From positions 24,479,935 to 24,543,934 of the forward strand of contig OZ038378.1 of NCBI GenBank assembly GCA_964036045.1: a stretch of DNA of 64,000 nucleotides, given 5' to 3'. Under the pieces are notes generated by a model. It saw only the letters and a program-made list of their open reading frames with translations. It had not been told where the DNA came from and ran no database searches. The position numbers were made by a program, and so were the translations under genes. Positions within the stretch are counted from its first letter, which is position 1; every line of letters begins with the position of its first letter. Below, piece by piece: positions 1-10,400 of this stretch. This DNA is from Eutreptiella sp. 'Long Island Sound 2002'. Taxonomy: Eukaryota; Euglenozoa; Euglenophyceae; Eutreptiales; Eutreptiaceae.

Positions 1-1960
1 CGTGGGCGCCGCCCAAGGAGGGGCTCCCGTGGCCTGTTTACTGCCTTCGCTCACCTCGCCGCCTCGGTGGGCGACTGGCACGGCTGTGTAGGGGTAGCTG
101 TTGGGCCCCGGTTGGCGTGGAGCCGCGGGGGCGGGGGGGGGGTGGGGATTGCTGGGGGTCCCCGTTCGCCGCTGCGTCCTCCGATCACGTCCCTAGCTTG
201 CTTTCCTCCCGTGCGGGGCGCAGGAAGCGCCGCCTGCGCGCGCCCATCTCTGGGGCTTCTGAGCTTTCACCTGGCGCGTGGAGGTTGCCCCCAAGTCGGC
301 GGGACCCCGGGACCATCGCTGGTCTGCGAGCGTGCGCGGTGCTGCATGCGGAGGTCACGGGGAGCAGAGACGGTGGAGTGGCGGTCAAGGGGGATATGGC
401 GCAGGGTTTAGGCTGGCCCAAGCATTCAATTGCCAGTTTTCCGGTCTCGCCGGTCACCTGGCGGTGAAAGACGGTGTGCCTGAGTCGTTGGTGGTTTGGG
501 GCCTCGTGTGACGGCTGCCCAGCCAACTGGCGGGCAGGGTTTGAGTTCAGGGGGACAGCGGGTCAGCACTGGAACCGAGGCCTCTGCTCCTCGCGGCAGG
601 CGTGCGGCGGGGGCTGCCCTGACGCCGGGTCAGTCCACCGTGTACACCACGCGGCTCTGCAGGTCAGCCCCGCCTGTCGGCAAACCCCCCCCTGCCCGCA
701 CGTCGCCCCCCCCCCCCCCCCCTGGCGGGGGGCCCCGTCCTCCCCCCCTCCGGCTCCTCGGAGCTCACCGCGGCCAGGTGCGGCGACGGGGCGCTCGGCC
801 ACGACGGGGCGCTCCACCCAAAGGCAAAGCGCGTGGGCGTCCTGGTGCAGGATTGCCCCCGGGAAGGGCGGCAAGCAGCTCAGGGCGAGGTGGACCGTCA
901 CATTGCCGGCGGCGTCGGACGCCACAGCCAGGTTTCCCGTTTTGCCGGTCTGCGTCGTCCAGCACATACCATGTGGGCCCTGCCTCTGGCGGACTCAGAG
1001 GGGCTGGCGGGCTGGCCTTTGCCTAGGCAGTGCAGCCTGCGTGCCCTGTGGCGTGGTGCAATGGCGCGCAGTGACGTGCAGGTCCGAAGGCCCACTCCCA
1101 GGGGGGGCAGTGACCCCCCCGGTCTGGCAGGGGGGGTCTCGCGGCCCATCGCGCTGCGGCGGGGGTCACGGGCTGTTGTTCCCCTTGTCTCCCGCCGCAG
1201 ACGCAGGTCTGGCTGCGCCGGGGTGGCGTGGTGTGCTCGGCCTCTCAGGGGGGGGGGGGCAGTGATCTCTCTGCGCCAGGCCGTTCCGTCTTGGCGAGGG
1301 CCAATGGCGGCGGTGCGCGTCACTGCCTCCGCGGACTTCAGGCCTGGGGCAGCGGCAATTGGCCAGGCAGATGTCAGGGGGCGGTGGCCCGGGCTACCCC
1401 CCCTTTGTCCCCGGGTGACATCTGTGCTGGCCGGGGTCAGGGGTGCCAGGCGGGTCACAGAGGTAGGTGGGCCCCCAGGTCCGCCAGTGCCGTGGCGTCG
1501 CGTATCGCTGGCGCGTGGGTCCTCACATAGTTTTCCGTGCCATGCCCGCTGCACGTGTCCCGCGTGAGCTCCTTGTCATGCTGTCATGGTCTGGTGGTCG
1601 TCCCGGGGGGGGGGGGGGGGGGGGGGGGGGGCGATCCCCCCGGGCTGCAGGGGGGGGGGTCTTGCGGTGCGCCTCGTTGTGGTACGGTGGTGCAGAGGTG
1701 CGGCGGCCCGCCGCGGGGGGGCGGTGGTCCTCCCGGTATGAGAAAAAAAGGGGGGGTGTTGAGGCGTGCCCCGCTTCCGCGGGGGCTACTGGCAGTGGCC
1801 GTTGTCCCCCTGGCCGCACACCGCAGACGCAAAGGGGGGCGTGCCGGCCGTTGCAGGGGGATGCAGGGATGCGGGGATGCGTCCCTCCCTCCTTTGGCGG
1901 CCGGGAGCCATGGCCTGGGACGGTGGGTACTGGTCAAGCGGCCCAAGTGGGAGTGTACAA
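1..1960. other. GC-rich gene-poor segment
   Basis: This stretch is strongly GC-rich and G-biased on the + strand, with many G and C homopolymers. All six frames hold open stretches of proline-, glycine- or arginine-rich composition, as GC-rich DNA gives by chance, and none shows a recognisable domain. Two short blocks near 427-455 and 925-955 resemble each other (a TTTTCCGGTCTCGCCGG-like core), perhaps remnants of one repeat. Composition drops sharply near 1960, where AT-richer DNA leading into Gypsy-1 begins. I see no gene here. Confidence 0.6.
1605..1631 (+). repeat. 27-base poly-G tract
   Basis: An uninterrupted run of 27 G on the + strand, followed by further short G-runs up to about 1730. 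A complementary-type C-run of 17 lies at 706-722. Such tracts can form G-quadruplexes and are prone to sequencing length errors, so local reading frames are unreliable. Confidence 0.9.
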
Positions 1961-2096
1961 AATCAACAATGCTTTTATGTGATATTCGCCTGTGCCATAA
2001 TATGCCCCAAAACCATACCAAAACATTGAGGGAGTGTACAACTGAATACTCAGTATGTCATAGTGACCCTTAGCGGGAATCAGCACGAATGGCGCG

Positions 2097-2198
2097 CAGT
2101 GTGTTTTGCGTTTTTGCTCCCTGTGTGGCGCCTTGCGCCCAGTGTGTTTGCGTTTTCACGCCCTGTGTAGCGCCTTACACCCAGTGCGTCTGCGTTTA
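2097..2198. repeat. 42-43 bp short tandem repeat, about 2.4 units
   Basis: Units start with CAGTG at 2097, 2140 and 2182 and share the pattern CAGTGTGTTTGCGTTTT, a variable part, then CCCTGTGTRGCGCCTTRC. The third unit is truncated. It lies just upstream of the Gypsy-1 5' region and may be part of it or host DNA. Confidence 0.75.
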
Positions 2199-2216
2199 GA
2201 ATAGAATCAAGCATGC

Positions 2217-2582
2217 ATGGATGCGTTAGTTACAGACTCAGATAGGCGTGAATGCGTAACAGTGCAAAGCGGCACACAGAAGACAGTTGCATGCGACACA
2301 GCACATACGAAAGCTGAGATAAAGAGAACTGCGAGTTTTGATGATTGCTGTGTAGAATATTCATGCTTGCATCTAATGCAAACGCCTGCATCATTTGACT
2401 GTGTAGGCTGTTCGCTCCTAACATGTTTGGGAGTCGTCGAGAACTCAGATGATCAGCCGTTCAAGAAGTATCAATGGTGCTTGCTGTATGTGCAGGGATG
2501 CAGGAGTAAGGGAGCAATTCGAGGATTTTGCATTTTGAGTTCTGAAAAACTTTCTGGAGTATCAAAAAAGCAAGCAAGGTGA
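2217..2582 (+). CDS. small ORF of unknown function (121 codons)
   Basis: An ATG-started open frame with unremarkable composition, relatively rich in cysteine and serine (for example FDDCCVEYSC), lying between the tandem repeat at 2097-2198 and the repeated 5' region of Gypsy-1. It has no signal peptide, transmembrane segment or recognised motif. An open frame of this length is only marginally above chance at this GC content. It could be a chance ORF in an LTR or leader. Confidence 0.15.
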   Translation: MDALVTDSDRRECVTVQSGTQKTVACDTAHTKAEIKRTASFDDCCVEYSCLHLMQTPASFDCVGCSLLTCLGVVENSDDQPFKKYQWCLLYVQGCRSKGAIRGFCILSSEKLSGVSKKQAR

Positions 2583-2627
2583 AAATCTGCAGTAGCGCTG
2601 AAGAAAAATAGACAAGACGTAAATGTT

Positions 2628-3655
2628 AATAGTCCATGAATGAGCAACAATTTCTCAAAACATTGGGTTTCATATGGAGCAATGGTATTAATCGTCATTC
2701 AAGTTTGGTTGAGACATTGGGGGAAATTTTATCCACGGAACTTGATCGCTTTCAATATGGTTGAAAGGCACTTAAAGCTTAATTTTGATTCAAAATGAGG
2801 ATTTAGCTTTTGTATTATATGCCATTGCAGCCATGAGTTGTTGCTAGATATTCCATTGTTTCTTCTTTCAACACTATTTGTAACATAGCTCAACATGGGT
2901 GCTGGCCTTTGCGTCATCTTTTTTTTTGGCTTATTCTCATTGAGATTGAGCTATTCAGTAATTTGCACTTTTCCCCAACATATGGTGGTTTTACAGAAAA
3001 TGAATAGGATTTTCAGATTCAGCATTCCATTCCGCATCTATAGAGTGGTCATATGACTACTTCAAATTTCTGACCAATTTTGGCCCGTGAGCGCACCGCC
3101 TACTCCATGGGCGAATCCTACTCAGTTCTGAGGTCATCAGGGCAGTTCCTACTGAGTTCTGAAGACATGAATTAATTTTTTCCTGAGCTACAGAAAATTC
3201 TTGGAAGACATTTGAAGTGATTGTCCATAATTTTTTATTAAGGAGAATCCATTTTTCTTGCGTCTGTTTTACTATCTTCACAGGAGGCCTGATTTCTGCA
3301 GTATTCCATTTTTGCCATGATCTGAAGTCACTATTCACTGTTGCAGCCATTTCCAGAGTGCAGACTGAAGGCGCTTATGCAAAATCCTGAGCGATTCTGA
3401 AGCATACATGCATGCATACACGCAAGTGCAAGGCCAAACATCACCCATTGTTTGTCTGTTCATTGTGCAGCCCCATCAAGTTCTTCATTGGTTTTATTGA
3501 TCCCATTTCTGCTCGTCTTGAAATCTTGGTCTGGTTTTATTTTCCATCGAAATCTTTGTGTACCTGAAATGGAACAGGAACAAACCCCAAAGCAAGTTCA
3601 TCCAGAAGTTACCGAGAATATTCAAACAGAGGAACAAGATGCAAAGCGGGAATCT
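2628..3655 (+). repeat. 5' region of Gypsy-1 (LTR/leader and gag start) with a second scrambled copy
   Basis: Three adjoining segments, P (about 2628-2772), Q (about 2773-3108) and R (about 3109-3655), all recur at 12228-13258. There P and Q are each inverted in place while R is direct. R contains the putative gag ATG at 3569, so this is the 5' end of the retroelement family rather than host sequence. P and Q may represent LTR sequence, but no clear TG...CA ends or primer-binding site were identified. Confidence 0.7.
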
Positions 3656-4270
3656 AGCAGTGGTAGCAGAGGTATGGATGCGACCGTGCACGATATCGAT
3701 TCCACACGTCAAAGCGTTGACCTCGCGAGTTCTAGCAACGTCCACAACCAACAAGCGTCGCTGGCGACTTTTGTTCACGGCGCACTCGAAGACGATGGGG
3801 CGAATCAAGAAAGGCAACCATTATTTCAATCATATGAAAGTTATCGGCGCATGGGAAAACAAGAACTGGATTCTATTGGTGATCCTTATGCTTTGTTACT
3901 GGCTGGTTTGGAAGAATGCGAGCATGTTTTACGCGTCGAAGAAGAGAGCATGCAGAATGTCTTTTACCTACGCTGGCTTTTAATAAGACAGCAGCTTCAA
4001 TTCAAGAGCGCGACGCGCGCAGACGTTTGACCAGTTCGTTTCCAGATACGAGTTTACCGAGTTTCCCGTCAGGATCTACTACGACACCTGTTCCTTTCAT
4101 TCCACTGACAATTATACTGGAACCGATGTTGTCACCGAAGGGCCACGGTTCAGGAGACGATCACGGAGTACTTGTTTGGGCGTCGAGTTCAGAAGTTGGT
4201 CACAATATCTCCGCAGGGTCTTATGACTTACCTGAGACAAAATTTGCAAAGGACCTTAAGGATTAAATTG
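3569..4270 (+). pseudogene. Gypsy-1 gag N-terminal part, frameshifted
   Basis: The likely start is the ATG at 3569, which the second copy keeps at the equivalent place; an in-frame extension upstream to 3452 lacks that support. The frame runs to a stop at 4028-4030 and encodes a Glu/Gln-rich, hydrophilic segment. After that point coding character jumps between frames (for example LFGRRVQKLVTISPQG in one frame), indicating indels. It is probably the amino-terminal gag region preceding the capsid-like part that begins near 4550. No catalytic motif is expected and none is seen. Confidence 0.5.
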
Positions 4271-4549
4271 GCGATTTTACAGAAGAGGAGCACGGGAAGG
4301 TGAGCGACTGGCTGCAAGAATATTTATTCAGGGATCTCAAGGAGAAAATGAAGCACGAAGCTATCGAAGTACGAGAGAAGCGTACGCGCAAGACGCTTAA
4401 GGGAAAATCCAAAGTCGAGTTGATAAGACTCTCTCTGACAGCTCCGAGGATGAAATCCTGGAGACGGATGACCCACTTCTTTCGAAGTTGCCCCAGCGTA
4501 TTGATGGATTAACGAGCAGATCTCCAGGACGTCCGAGGACATTCAGCGT

Positions 4550-5929
4550 ATGCCAACCTCCAGTCGTTCACCACCTGCTACAAAAAGTCCCTTTGTCACG
4601 CGAGAGTCATCGGCTTTTGCAACACTTACTGAAGTTTGTGGCGGTTTGAATAAACATGAATGGACGGATGACAGTGGGGAGGATACGACTCACGCTCTGA
4701 AAATGGAAATTCCACCGTTCGATGGGCGCAACGTTAAGAAGTATGCGGAACAATTTGGTAGATACTTGGTGCTTACTTGCAAAGCCGAAGCCAAGGATCG
4801 GGTGAAAGCTAATCTCATCGTTCAAGGCATCAAAGATCCCGATCTTCAAGAACGAGTCTCCAAATTGCTCAAAAAGGCCACCACCTTTGAGGATTTTCTG
4901 AACAAACTCCAAGACCTCTATCCTATTCTGGAGACGGATCTATCAATTCTTGGTGAGATTTCGAAGGTGTCCCATTTACCTTATGATCCAAAACCAGAGC
5001 AAGTGGTCAAATTATTGGAAACACTGGAAAGGTTGTTTGACAAGTTGAACCCAGGGGTTATGACTGAGGAGCGCCAACTTATGGAGCTTTCTGCGAAGAT
5101 CAATGGTAAATTATTCTTTGAGTGGACCAAGGATGATAACCGTTTCACACGGATGCAGTCTTATGGTTTACTGAAGGATCTCATGAAGGAGCGCGCACAG
5201 CTTTGTGTCGGTTTTAAAAATCTTGCCGCTTCGCGTGGTTCTGCTTTCGGGCGCACTGCTTCGAATCGATACCAAGAAAAGCAGAGAGATAAGGAAAAGG
5301 ACACCTCTTTTTCTAGTGGACCACCGTCTGAAAGTTCTCCCAACAAGCCGGACATTGATGAGCTCCTCTCCCGATGCCACGCGATGATCGCAGAGGCAAG
5401 AGTCTCTGAGAAAGAAGGCAAGGGCGACAAAGGAGGAAAAGGTTCTGGCAAAGGAAAAGGTCGAGGAAAAGGAAAACGCTTAGGAGGCAGAGGAGACAAA
5501 GGACAGCTGGACCCCAATGCATTGATCGCCGCATTTAAGGCGCGCATTCAGTGTAAGCATTGCCGTAAGACGAGCCACTACAGCGCTCACTGCTTTGAGA
5601 TCCAAAGGCAACAGAAAGAGGAAAGACTCAAGGCCTTCCTGATCCAGTCCGGTCTCAGTGAGGAAGCAGCCCAAAAGGCGGTGGAAGACGCCAAGAAGAC
5701 ATGGAAGGACCAGAAGCAAAAGGGACCAAAAGATGGCCCGAGAAATAAAAATACCTCCGGCCCTGCCGCAGCAGGTGCTGGTTCTGGAGCCCCCTCAGCA
5801 CAGACCAAACCGATGCAGGAGGACACTGAGAGCCAAGCCAAGAATAGGAAGAGAGATCTTGCATTTTCAGAAGTTGAGAAAATTGTGGACCTGCTTCGAG
5901 CAACTGTCAAGGACGGTCTCACGTTGTGA
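4550..5929 (+). CDS. Gypsy-1 gag: capsid-like region plus CCHC nucleocapsid
   Basis: A 459-codon open frame, the longest intact piece of the element. Residues 55-120 contain a conserved gag block (PPFDGRNVKKYAEQFGRYL, then TFEDFLNKLQDLYP and ETDLSI) that is also seen in Gypsy-2 and the Gypsy-3 relic. Residues ~285-315 are Gly/Lys-rich, typical of RNA-binding nucleocapsid, and residues 335-348 form a zinc knuckle with CX2CX4HX4C spacing (CKHCRKTSHYSAHC). The C-terminus is basic and Gln/Lys-rich. In a live element gag would assemble cytoplasmic particles and package the RNA. The first ATG is 4550, but upstream coding in other frames suggests the true start lies further 5'. It ends at a UGA that is in frame with the protease. 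Confidence 0.8.
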   Translation: MPTSSRSPPATKSPFVTRESSAFATLTEVCGGLNKHEWTDDSGEDTTHALKMEIPPFDGRNVKKYAEQFGRYLVLTCKAEAKDRVKANLIVQGIKDPDLQERVSKLLKKATTFEDFLNKLQDLYPILETDLSILGEISKVSHLPYDPKPEQVVKLLETLERLFDKLNPGVMTEERQLMELSAKINGKLFFEWTKDDNRFTRMQSYGLLKDLMKERAQLCVGFKNLAASRGSAFGRTASNRYQEKQRDKEKDTSFSSGPPSESSPNKPDIDELLSRCHAMIAEARVSEKEGKGDKGGKGSGKGKGRGKGKRLGGRGDKGQLDPNALIAAFKARIQCKHCRKTSHYSAHCFEIQRQQKEERLKAFLIQSGLSEEAAQKAVEDAKKTWKDQKQKGPKDGPRNKNTSGPAAAGAGSGAPSAQTKPMQEDTESQAKNRKRDLAFSEVEKIVDLLRATVKDGLTL

Positions 5930-5932
5930 CTA
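5927..5932 (+). promoter_or_regulatory. gag-pol junction UGA-CUA, possible readthrough stop
   Basis: The gag frame ends with TGA followed directly by CTA, and the same frame continues into the DTGA protease. UGA CUA is a known leaky stop context in other systems. The arrangement would give gag alone plus a minority gag-pol fusion. Because the element contains other, clearly degenerative stops, this one could also be a mutation. Confidence 0.4.
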
Positions 5933-6250
5933 CACGTGGTTGTGGAGGAGGAGATGTGTGACGCTGTCTTGGATACTGGTGCAACCGATTCCATTGTGGC
6001 TTCATCATTGGTGTCAGATCCGAATCGCAGGGGTTATTGTGCCATCAAGGTGTACGATGGGCAATGCACGTACATTGAAGCAGAGAAATCCGTGGATGTG
6101 TGCATGGGCAATTTTACTCTTCCTCATGTTTGTATCGTTCTGCAGATTTCGGCTTTTCAGGTATGTCTTGGCATGAATTTCATCCGCCAAAACGCAAAAA
6201 CGATTCTGGGTTTGATTTTTACTCCATCAAGACTCATTGTCAAAAATCCA
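5930..6250 (+). pseudogene. Gypsy-1 aspartic protease (retropepsin-like)
   Basis: The frame after the gag UGA encodes AVLDTGATDSIVASSLV, with the retropepsin active-site triplet D-T-G, and about 65 residues later VCLGMNFIRQ, which fits the ILGxDF-type second hallmark. The segment is about 100 residues, normal for a retroviral-type protease acting as a dimer to process the polyprotein. It lies directly between gag and the extra domain. The local frame is intact, but downstream frameshifts mean the polyprotein as a whole is broken, hence the pseudogene label. Confidence 0.75.
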
Positions 6251-6394
6251 GAGACTGATGAACTATCCTTGGTATCGCTATCTGAAAAGTCCTCTCAGAA
6301 TGAAGGACAAAACGGACTGCCACCTGCTCAAGCATCATTGAGAATCGCCCGGAGAGAAGCCTACAGTTTGTTACCTTCACTGAGGGAGCAAGTC

Positions 6395-6890
6395 CTTATC
6401 GACCTTGGTGTTTTGAGACCCACCGTGGACTTGTACGCCAACGCCAAAAATCATAGCGAACCGTTGCATAGCACTCCCCTCAATTCATGTTATGCCTACA
6501 ACTGCAACGACTTTCAGTTCTGCTGTGCTAACCCCCCGTGGTGGCACCTCGAGAAGATGGTTACCAAGGCCGTGCTCGACAGAGCTCAAGTCATGGTTAT
6601 TTGTGCTGATTGGTGCCAAACCGGGGAAGCTGCTGCATGGCGACCATTTTTGGACCGCATGACTAAGGTCCTATGCCTGATGTACCCCTCTATCTCCCAG
6701 ATTGGGTGACCAGCCCATTACCAGCCCCACGCTGGGGAAGCATTGCATCTCTCATCGTTGGCAATGATTGGGATATTTCGTTGGATGAACTGAATCCCAA
6801 AGTGGTCAAGTTCCTCCATCGAGTAAACCGTGGTTTAACTCGGTCTGATCTGATGAAACGATACGGGCACGATACACCTGCAGCAACGAC
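6395..6890 (+). pseudogene. Gypsy-1 Dam-methyltransferase-like extra domain
   Basis: The frame that starts after the gag stop reads, from about 6425, VDLYANAKNHSEPLHST, then FCCANPPWWHLEKMVTKAV with NPPW at 6530-6541, then VMVICADWCQ and AAAWRPFLDRM. The order D-L-x-A-N, NPPW, hydrophobic strand ending in xDW, then W matches the layout of Dam-type N6-adenine methyltransferases of phages (DxxAxxxN, NPPY, PxRxxxxW) and the related domain of DIRS elements. A frameshift at about 6680-6700 moves coding to another frame (VPLYLPDWVTSPLPAPRWGS), and the tail aligns with Gypsy-2. Such a domain between protease and RT is not a standard Ty3/Gypsy module. Catalytic activity is unproven. Confidence 0.55.
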
Positions 6891-7660
6891 GAAGGACGAG
6901 TCTGAAGTCCAAGAAATTCACCCTCCAACGGAATCAGATGAAGAACAGGACACTGGCGCTCAAGATGCTGAAGTTGACAAGGTGGACATTCAGTGGGAAG
7001 AGGTCAGTTAGGATCCTGCAGACGTGCAATGAGATGAAGTCAGTGAAGACGGCGATCTGGCGGATCTCAATCTCGCTCAGCCCCTGAAGTACAACCCATT
7101 CCCAAGCATCCACGAAGATTATTCGCACCGAATCAAGGATTTACTGAGTGAAGTGGATTTCGAGGATTCAGTTATCGGAGGTGTACAAGATTTTACCATG
7201 TCACGTCTGGTCCTACATGCTATGCAAGAGTATGGCGTGTCCATGCAAGTGGATGAAGACAAAGCAAGTATTGCCAAACCACGTGGATGGCCGGTCTCGA
7301 AGGAAGACTTACCCTCTTTGAAGGAGGACATTGGGCTCCGAATCTTCCAGATATCGGAGGAACAACAAAGGAGAGAGCTCAAGGACAGATGGAAGAGCCA
7401 TTACAACTAGTTCACAAGTAGGAGCGTTGACGGAGACGAAACAGATTGGTTTTATCAGTTTCACGATGACGAGCGCTTTATCGTGGATGGCAAGGATGTT
7501 TACTTGGATGTCACAGCTCTAAGTAGCGAATGATTCTCCGTGTCAAGGGACGAGACGGGAAATCCAATTTGGCAGCCGCAGATGATTTTGAGGAGAAGAT
7601 CAAAGATTTGCCAAAGTTCAGGAAGTCCTACGCCGGAGGAAAGTTGCCTTTGGACCTCTG
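6891..7660 (+). pseudogene. Gypsy-1 acidic linker between extra domain and RT
   Basis: The frame continues as an acidic, low-complexity stretch (TESDEEQDTGAQDAEVDKVD), interrupted by TAG at 7009, TGA near 7030 and TAG at 7408. It then carries a segment with LNLAQPLKYNPFPSIHEDYS and WPVSKEDLPSLKEDIGLR. The comparable part of Gypsy-2 (52692-53840) is also acidic and about the same length, so it is a real but poorly conserved spacer before RT. A further frame change occurs near 7530. No enzymatic motif was recognised. Confidence 0.5.
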
Positions 7661-8501
7661 ATGGCTCATGGTTCATGTGAAAAGGTGGTCACCATGCACT
7701 TGGAATTGTTTGATGAACATAAAAGTACCACAGTACGTTCAAAGCCTTTTCCAGCTAGCAAGGCCGACAGTGAGAAAATCATGCGTCAGATCACTGAATG
7801 CGTTGCGGCCGACCTAGCTGAGAAATATGAGCAAGCGGAGTATCCAAAGCACTGCTCTCCCTGTTTCTTGGTTGACAAACCAGGGAGCAACGCCAAAAGG
7901 TTGGTTGTCCACTATGGGAAAGCTGAATAAGCTCACCAAGAAACATTCAGGAAGTCTACCCAGTTTGGAACAAGCGCTGGAAAGAGCCGCTCATTGCCGT
8001 TACAAATGCAAATTTGATAAGCGCAGTGGTTTCTGGCAAGTGGAGTTAACGAAAGGAGCGCAGGATGTGTCAGCATTTATTGCACCTAATGGTCACGTGT
8101 TCAAATGGAAAGTCATGCCGTTTGGCTTGACGAACGCTCCAGCAACTTTCCAGGAGCTCATGAACCAGGTGGTGGCCCGGATGAAGCTGAAACGGACGCT
8201 GCAAGCAGTGCTGAAAAAGGGAGCAGTCATCCCGGTCTATACAGACGATGTCTTATTGGGGACCGATGACGCTGATGATCACTTACGCTTGGTGGAACAA
8301 TTTTTACGCACTTGTGAGGAATGCAATACCCGATTCAAGTTGGAAAAATGCGAGTTTATGCAGGAGGAAATTCAGTATTTAGGTTTCCAAGTCGGCTGGA
8401 GATGGTGGAGACCTGTGAAGGATCAAGTGACCCCTATTTTGAAGGCGACCATCAGGGATGACAAGAACCATGGCGTTAAGGACATCAGGGCTTTTCTGTG
8501 A
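7661..8501 (+). pseudogene. Gypsy-1 reverse transcriptase
   Basis: One frame to 7930 gives HCSPCFLVDKPGSNAKRLVV, the RT fingers. Coding then shifts by one frame to 7923-8501 with FDKRSGFWQVELTKG, FKWKVMPFGLTNAPATFQEL, the catalytic YTDD at about 8236-8250 (VYTDDVLLG) and FKLEKCEFMQEEIQYLGFQV. These are the standard Ty3/Gypsy RT blocks in order, and YTDD preserves both catalytic aspartates. The frame is closed by TGA at 8499, where Gypsy-2 has glycine in FIGACNFHRRHI, so this stop is a degenerative change. RT would copy element RNA into DNA. Confidence 0.85.
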
Positions 8502-9185
8502 TCCTGTAATTTTTACAGGAGACACATCCCCACTTTCACGTACAGTAGCCATCTCCTCACGGACTTGACCAAGAAAACTGTACCTTGGAAGTGGACTCCT
8601 GAGCATGAAGCTCAGTTTCAGGAGATCAAGGAAAAACTGAGTTCTTTGAGGTTGTTGGGCACACCTGCACCTGACGGCGAGTTCGTGGTCATCACGGATG
8701 CGTCTCTTGTGGGAGGCGGTGGTACCCTCCTGCAATGGCAGGGAACTCCAGGAGCAGCTGCAAAAAGAATAGCAGATGAATTGCGGACAGTTGGAGTTAA
8801 TCGTGACGGGTCTCTCAAGCACAACTATGATTCGCAGGAATAGCATCTCGTACCCATTGGACACTGGGACTGGAAATGGCCCTCGAACAGAGCTACCTAC
8901 AGCACGTATGAGCGTGAATTGCTCTCAGGAATTTTGCTTATTTCTGGACAAAGCCGACTGTTTGGCAGCAATTCGGTATCGTGGTTATGTGATCAGGAGT
9001 CCACGGAGACATTTTCCAAGGGAGCCCCTCCTGAAAACCGGAAGCTCAGGCGTTGGTGGACGTTTCTCGCGCAGCTGAAGCTCAATATCTACAGGGTACT
9101 GGGTCTGAAAAATGAGTTATGTTATTGGCTATCATGTGAGAATTTCGACGAGAAAATTTCTGCAAGCTCTGAGTCTCGCTCTTGA
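8502..9185 (+). pseudogene. Gypsy-1 RNase H domain
   Basis: In frame with RT after the TGA at 8499, it reads CNFYRRHIPTFTYSSHLL, KKTVPWKWTPEHEAQFQEIK and FVVITDASLVGGGGTLLQW, where the D of TDAS is the first RNase H aspartate. It then reads YERELLSGILLISGQSRLF (catalytic Glu region) and VSWLCDQESTETFSKG (next Asp). TAG at 8841 interrupts it where Gypsy-2 continues. The domain would degrade RNA in RNA-DNA hybrids during replication. About 90 codons after the last motif the frame ends at the TGA at 9183-9185. Confidence 0.75.
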
Positions 9186-9229
9186 GAGACTTTTCAGATA
9201 ATGGCCGTTCAGTGGGACCTCACCATGGG

Positions 9230-10400
9230 CAAAGCTTAACTACTCAACTCTCTACGGAAGTCTGACTATTTGGAGGAGTATGAAGATATTTTGACAGCCC
9301 TTGGCGAAGCATCTTATGCACTGGTTGACAAGGAGCTTTCGTCGTTATCTTCAAGTGGGACATTGCGGAAGGAAGTACAAATGTGCATACCCAAGAAGGC
9401 GTTGGGCGCAGCGTTGCAGTGGACTAACGATGTTGTCGGTCATCCTGGACCGGATTCCTGGCTCTGAGCCTTCGAGAAGATGTTCCACACTCACATAGCT
9501 GACACAGAGTTGACACAGAAGATCGAGGACATGCACAGGACATGCAAGGAGTGCGTCACGAGCAAGCGGAACCGACCCAGTGATCGAGGCTTACTTGGTG
9601 TCTTGCCAGTTCCACACATGGTCAATGCACTGCTGTATATGGACTTCATTCACAGACCCAAGTGTCATAACTACGACTATGCTTTGATGATTTTGGACAC
9701 TCTGAGTGCTTAATGTCAAGTGGCACCTTGCAAGAAGACTATTGATGGAGAAGGCGTGCTGTAATTCATCAAACACCATTGGATTCCTTTCTATGGTGCA
9801 CCTGTTCGCATTCACAGTGACAAGGATCTTCGCTTCAAGGGAGACTATGGCTGGTACCGCAATGTATTTGCCGCATTGGGTGTTGAAGTTTCTTTTTCAC
9901 AACCTTATTGCCCTCAATCAAACGGACTATGCGAAAGAATGAATCATGAGCACCAAGAAGAGCTCCGTATCCTGAGGCAGAGTATCAAGACCAGCAATTG
10001 GGTCCGGTTGAACGACTACGTGGTCGTATGTATGAACCACAAGCAGAGAGGAAAATCTGGACATTCACGAGGAGACATTTTCCATGAGACGCCTACACTA
10101 CGTTTGGACCTACCCTTTCCACATGAAGGCAATGTTCAAGTACAAGACTGGCTCAAAGAACAAAACAAAATTGCACAAGTAGTGCAAGCCCATTTGCGGA
10201 AAGGAAGAACGAGTCGGTTTGAGCGCAGCCATAGACGGAGGAAACCTGCAGTTTTCAACGTGGGCGACTACGTACCCGTGAGCAGAAAGAGGTTCAAGCA
10301 ATTGGAGGTACCTAAGGGTGCCGCGAAGGATGTCATGTGGTATGGTCCTTACCTTGGTGTTGGAGTCAGCAGTGCCGGCATTACGGTGCCTTGTAGCCCT
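9230..10400 (+). pseudogene. Gypsy-1 integrase
   Basis: An HHCC-type zinc-binding N-terminus is visible as GHPGPDSWL then MHRTCKECVTSKRN around 9435-9570, with a stop at 9465. The catalytic core follows: LLYMDFIHRP (first Asp near 9642), IHSDKDLRFKGDYGWY (second Asp near 9815) and QPYCPQSNGLCERMNHEH (Glu near 9933). Spacing from the second Asp in HSDKD to the Glu is 35 residues. TAA codons at 9711 and near 9762 break it. The C-terminal part includes VFNVGDYVPVSRKRFK and WYGPYLG, a GPY/F-like region. It would insert element DNA into the host genome. Confidence 0.8.

Noticed and set aside
563-967. A - strand ORF with GKTGNLAV and GNVTVHLAL segments
   Set aside because: It looks briefly protein-like and a similar GETGKLAI occurs near 440, but the rest is homopolymer-driven Pro/Gly/Arg sequence with no recognised domain.
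6680-6710. A programmed frameshift within the methyltransferase-like region
   Set aside because: Gypsy-2 also shifts frame in this domain, but about 20 codons earlier and at an unrelated sequence, with no shared slippery site, so both look like independent indels.
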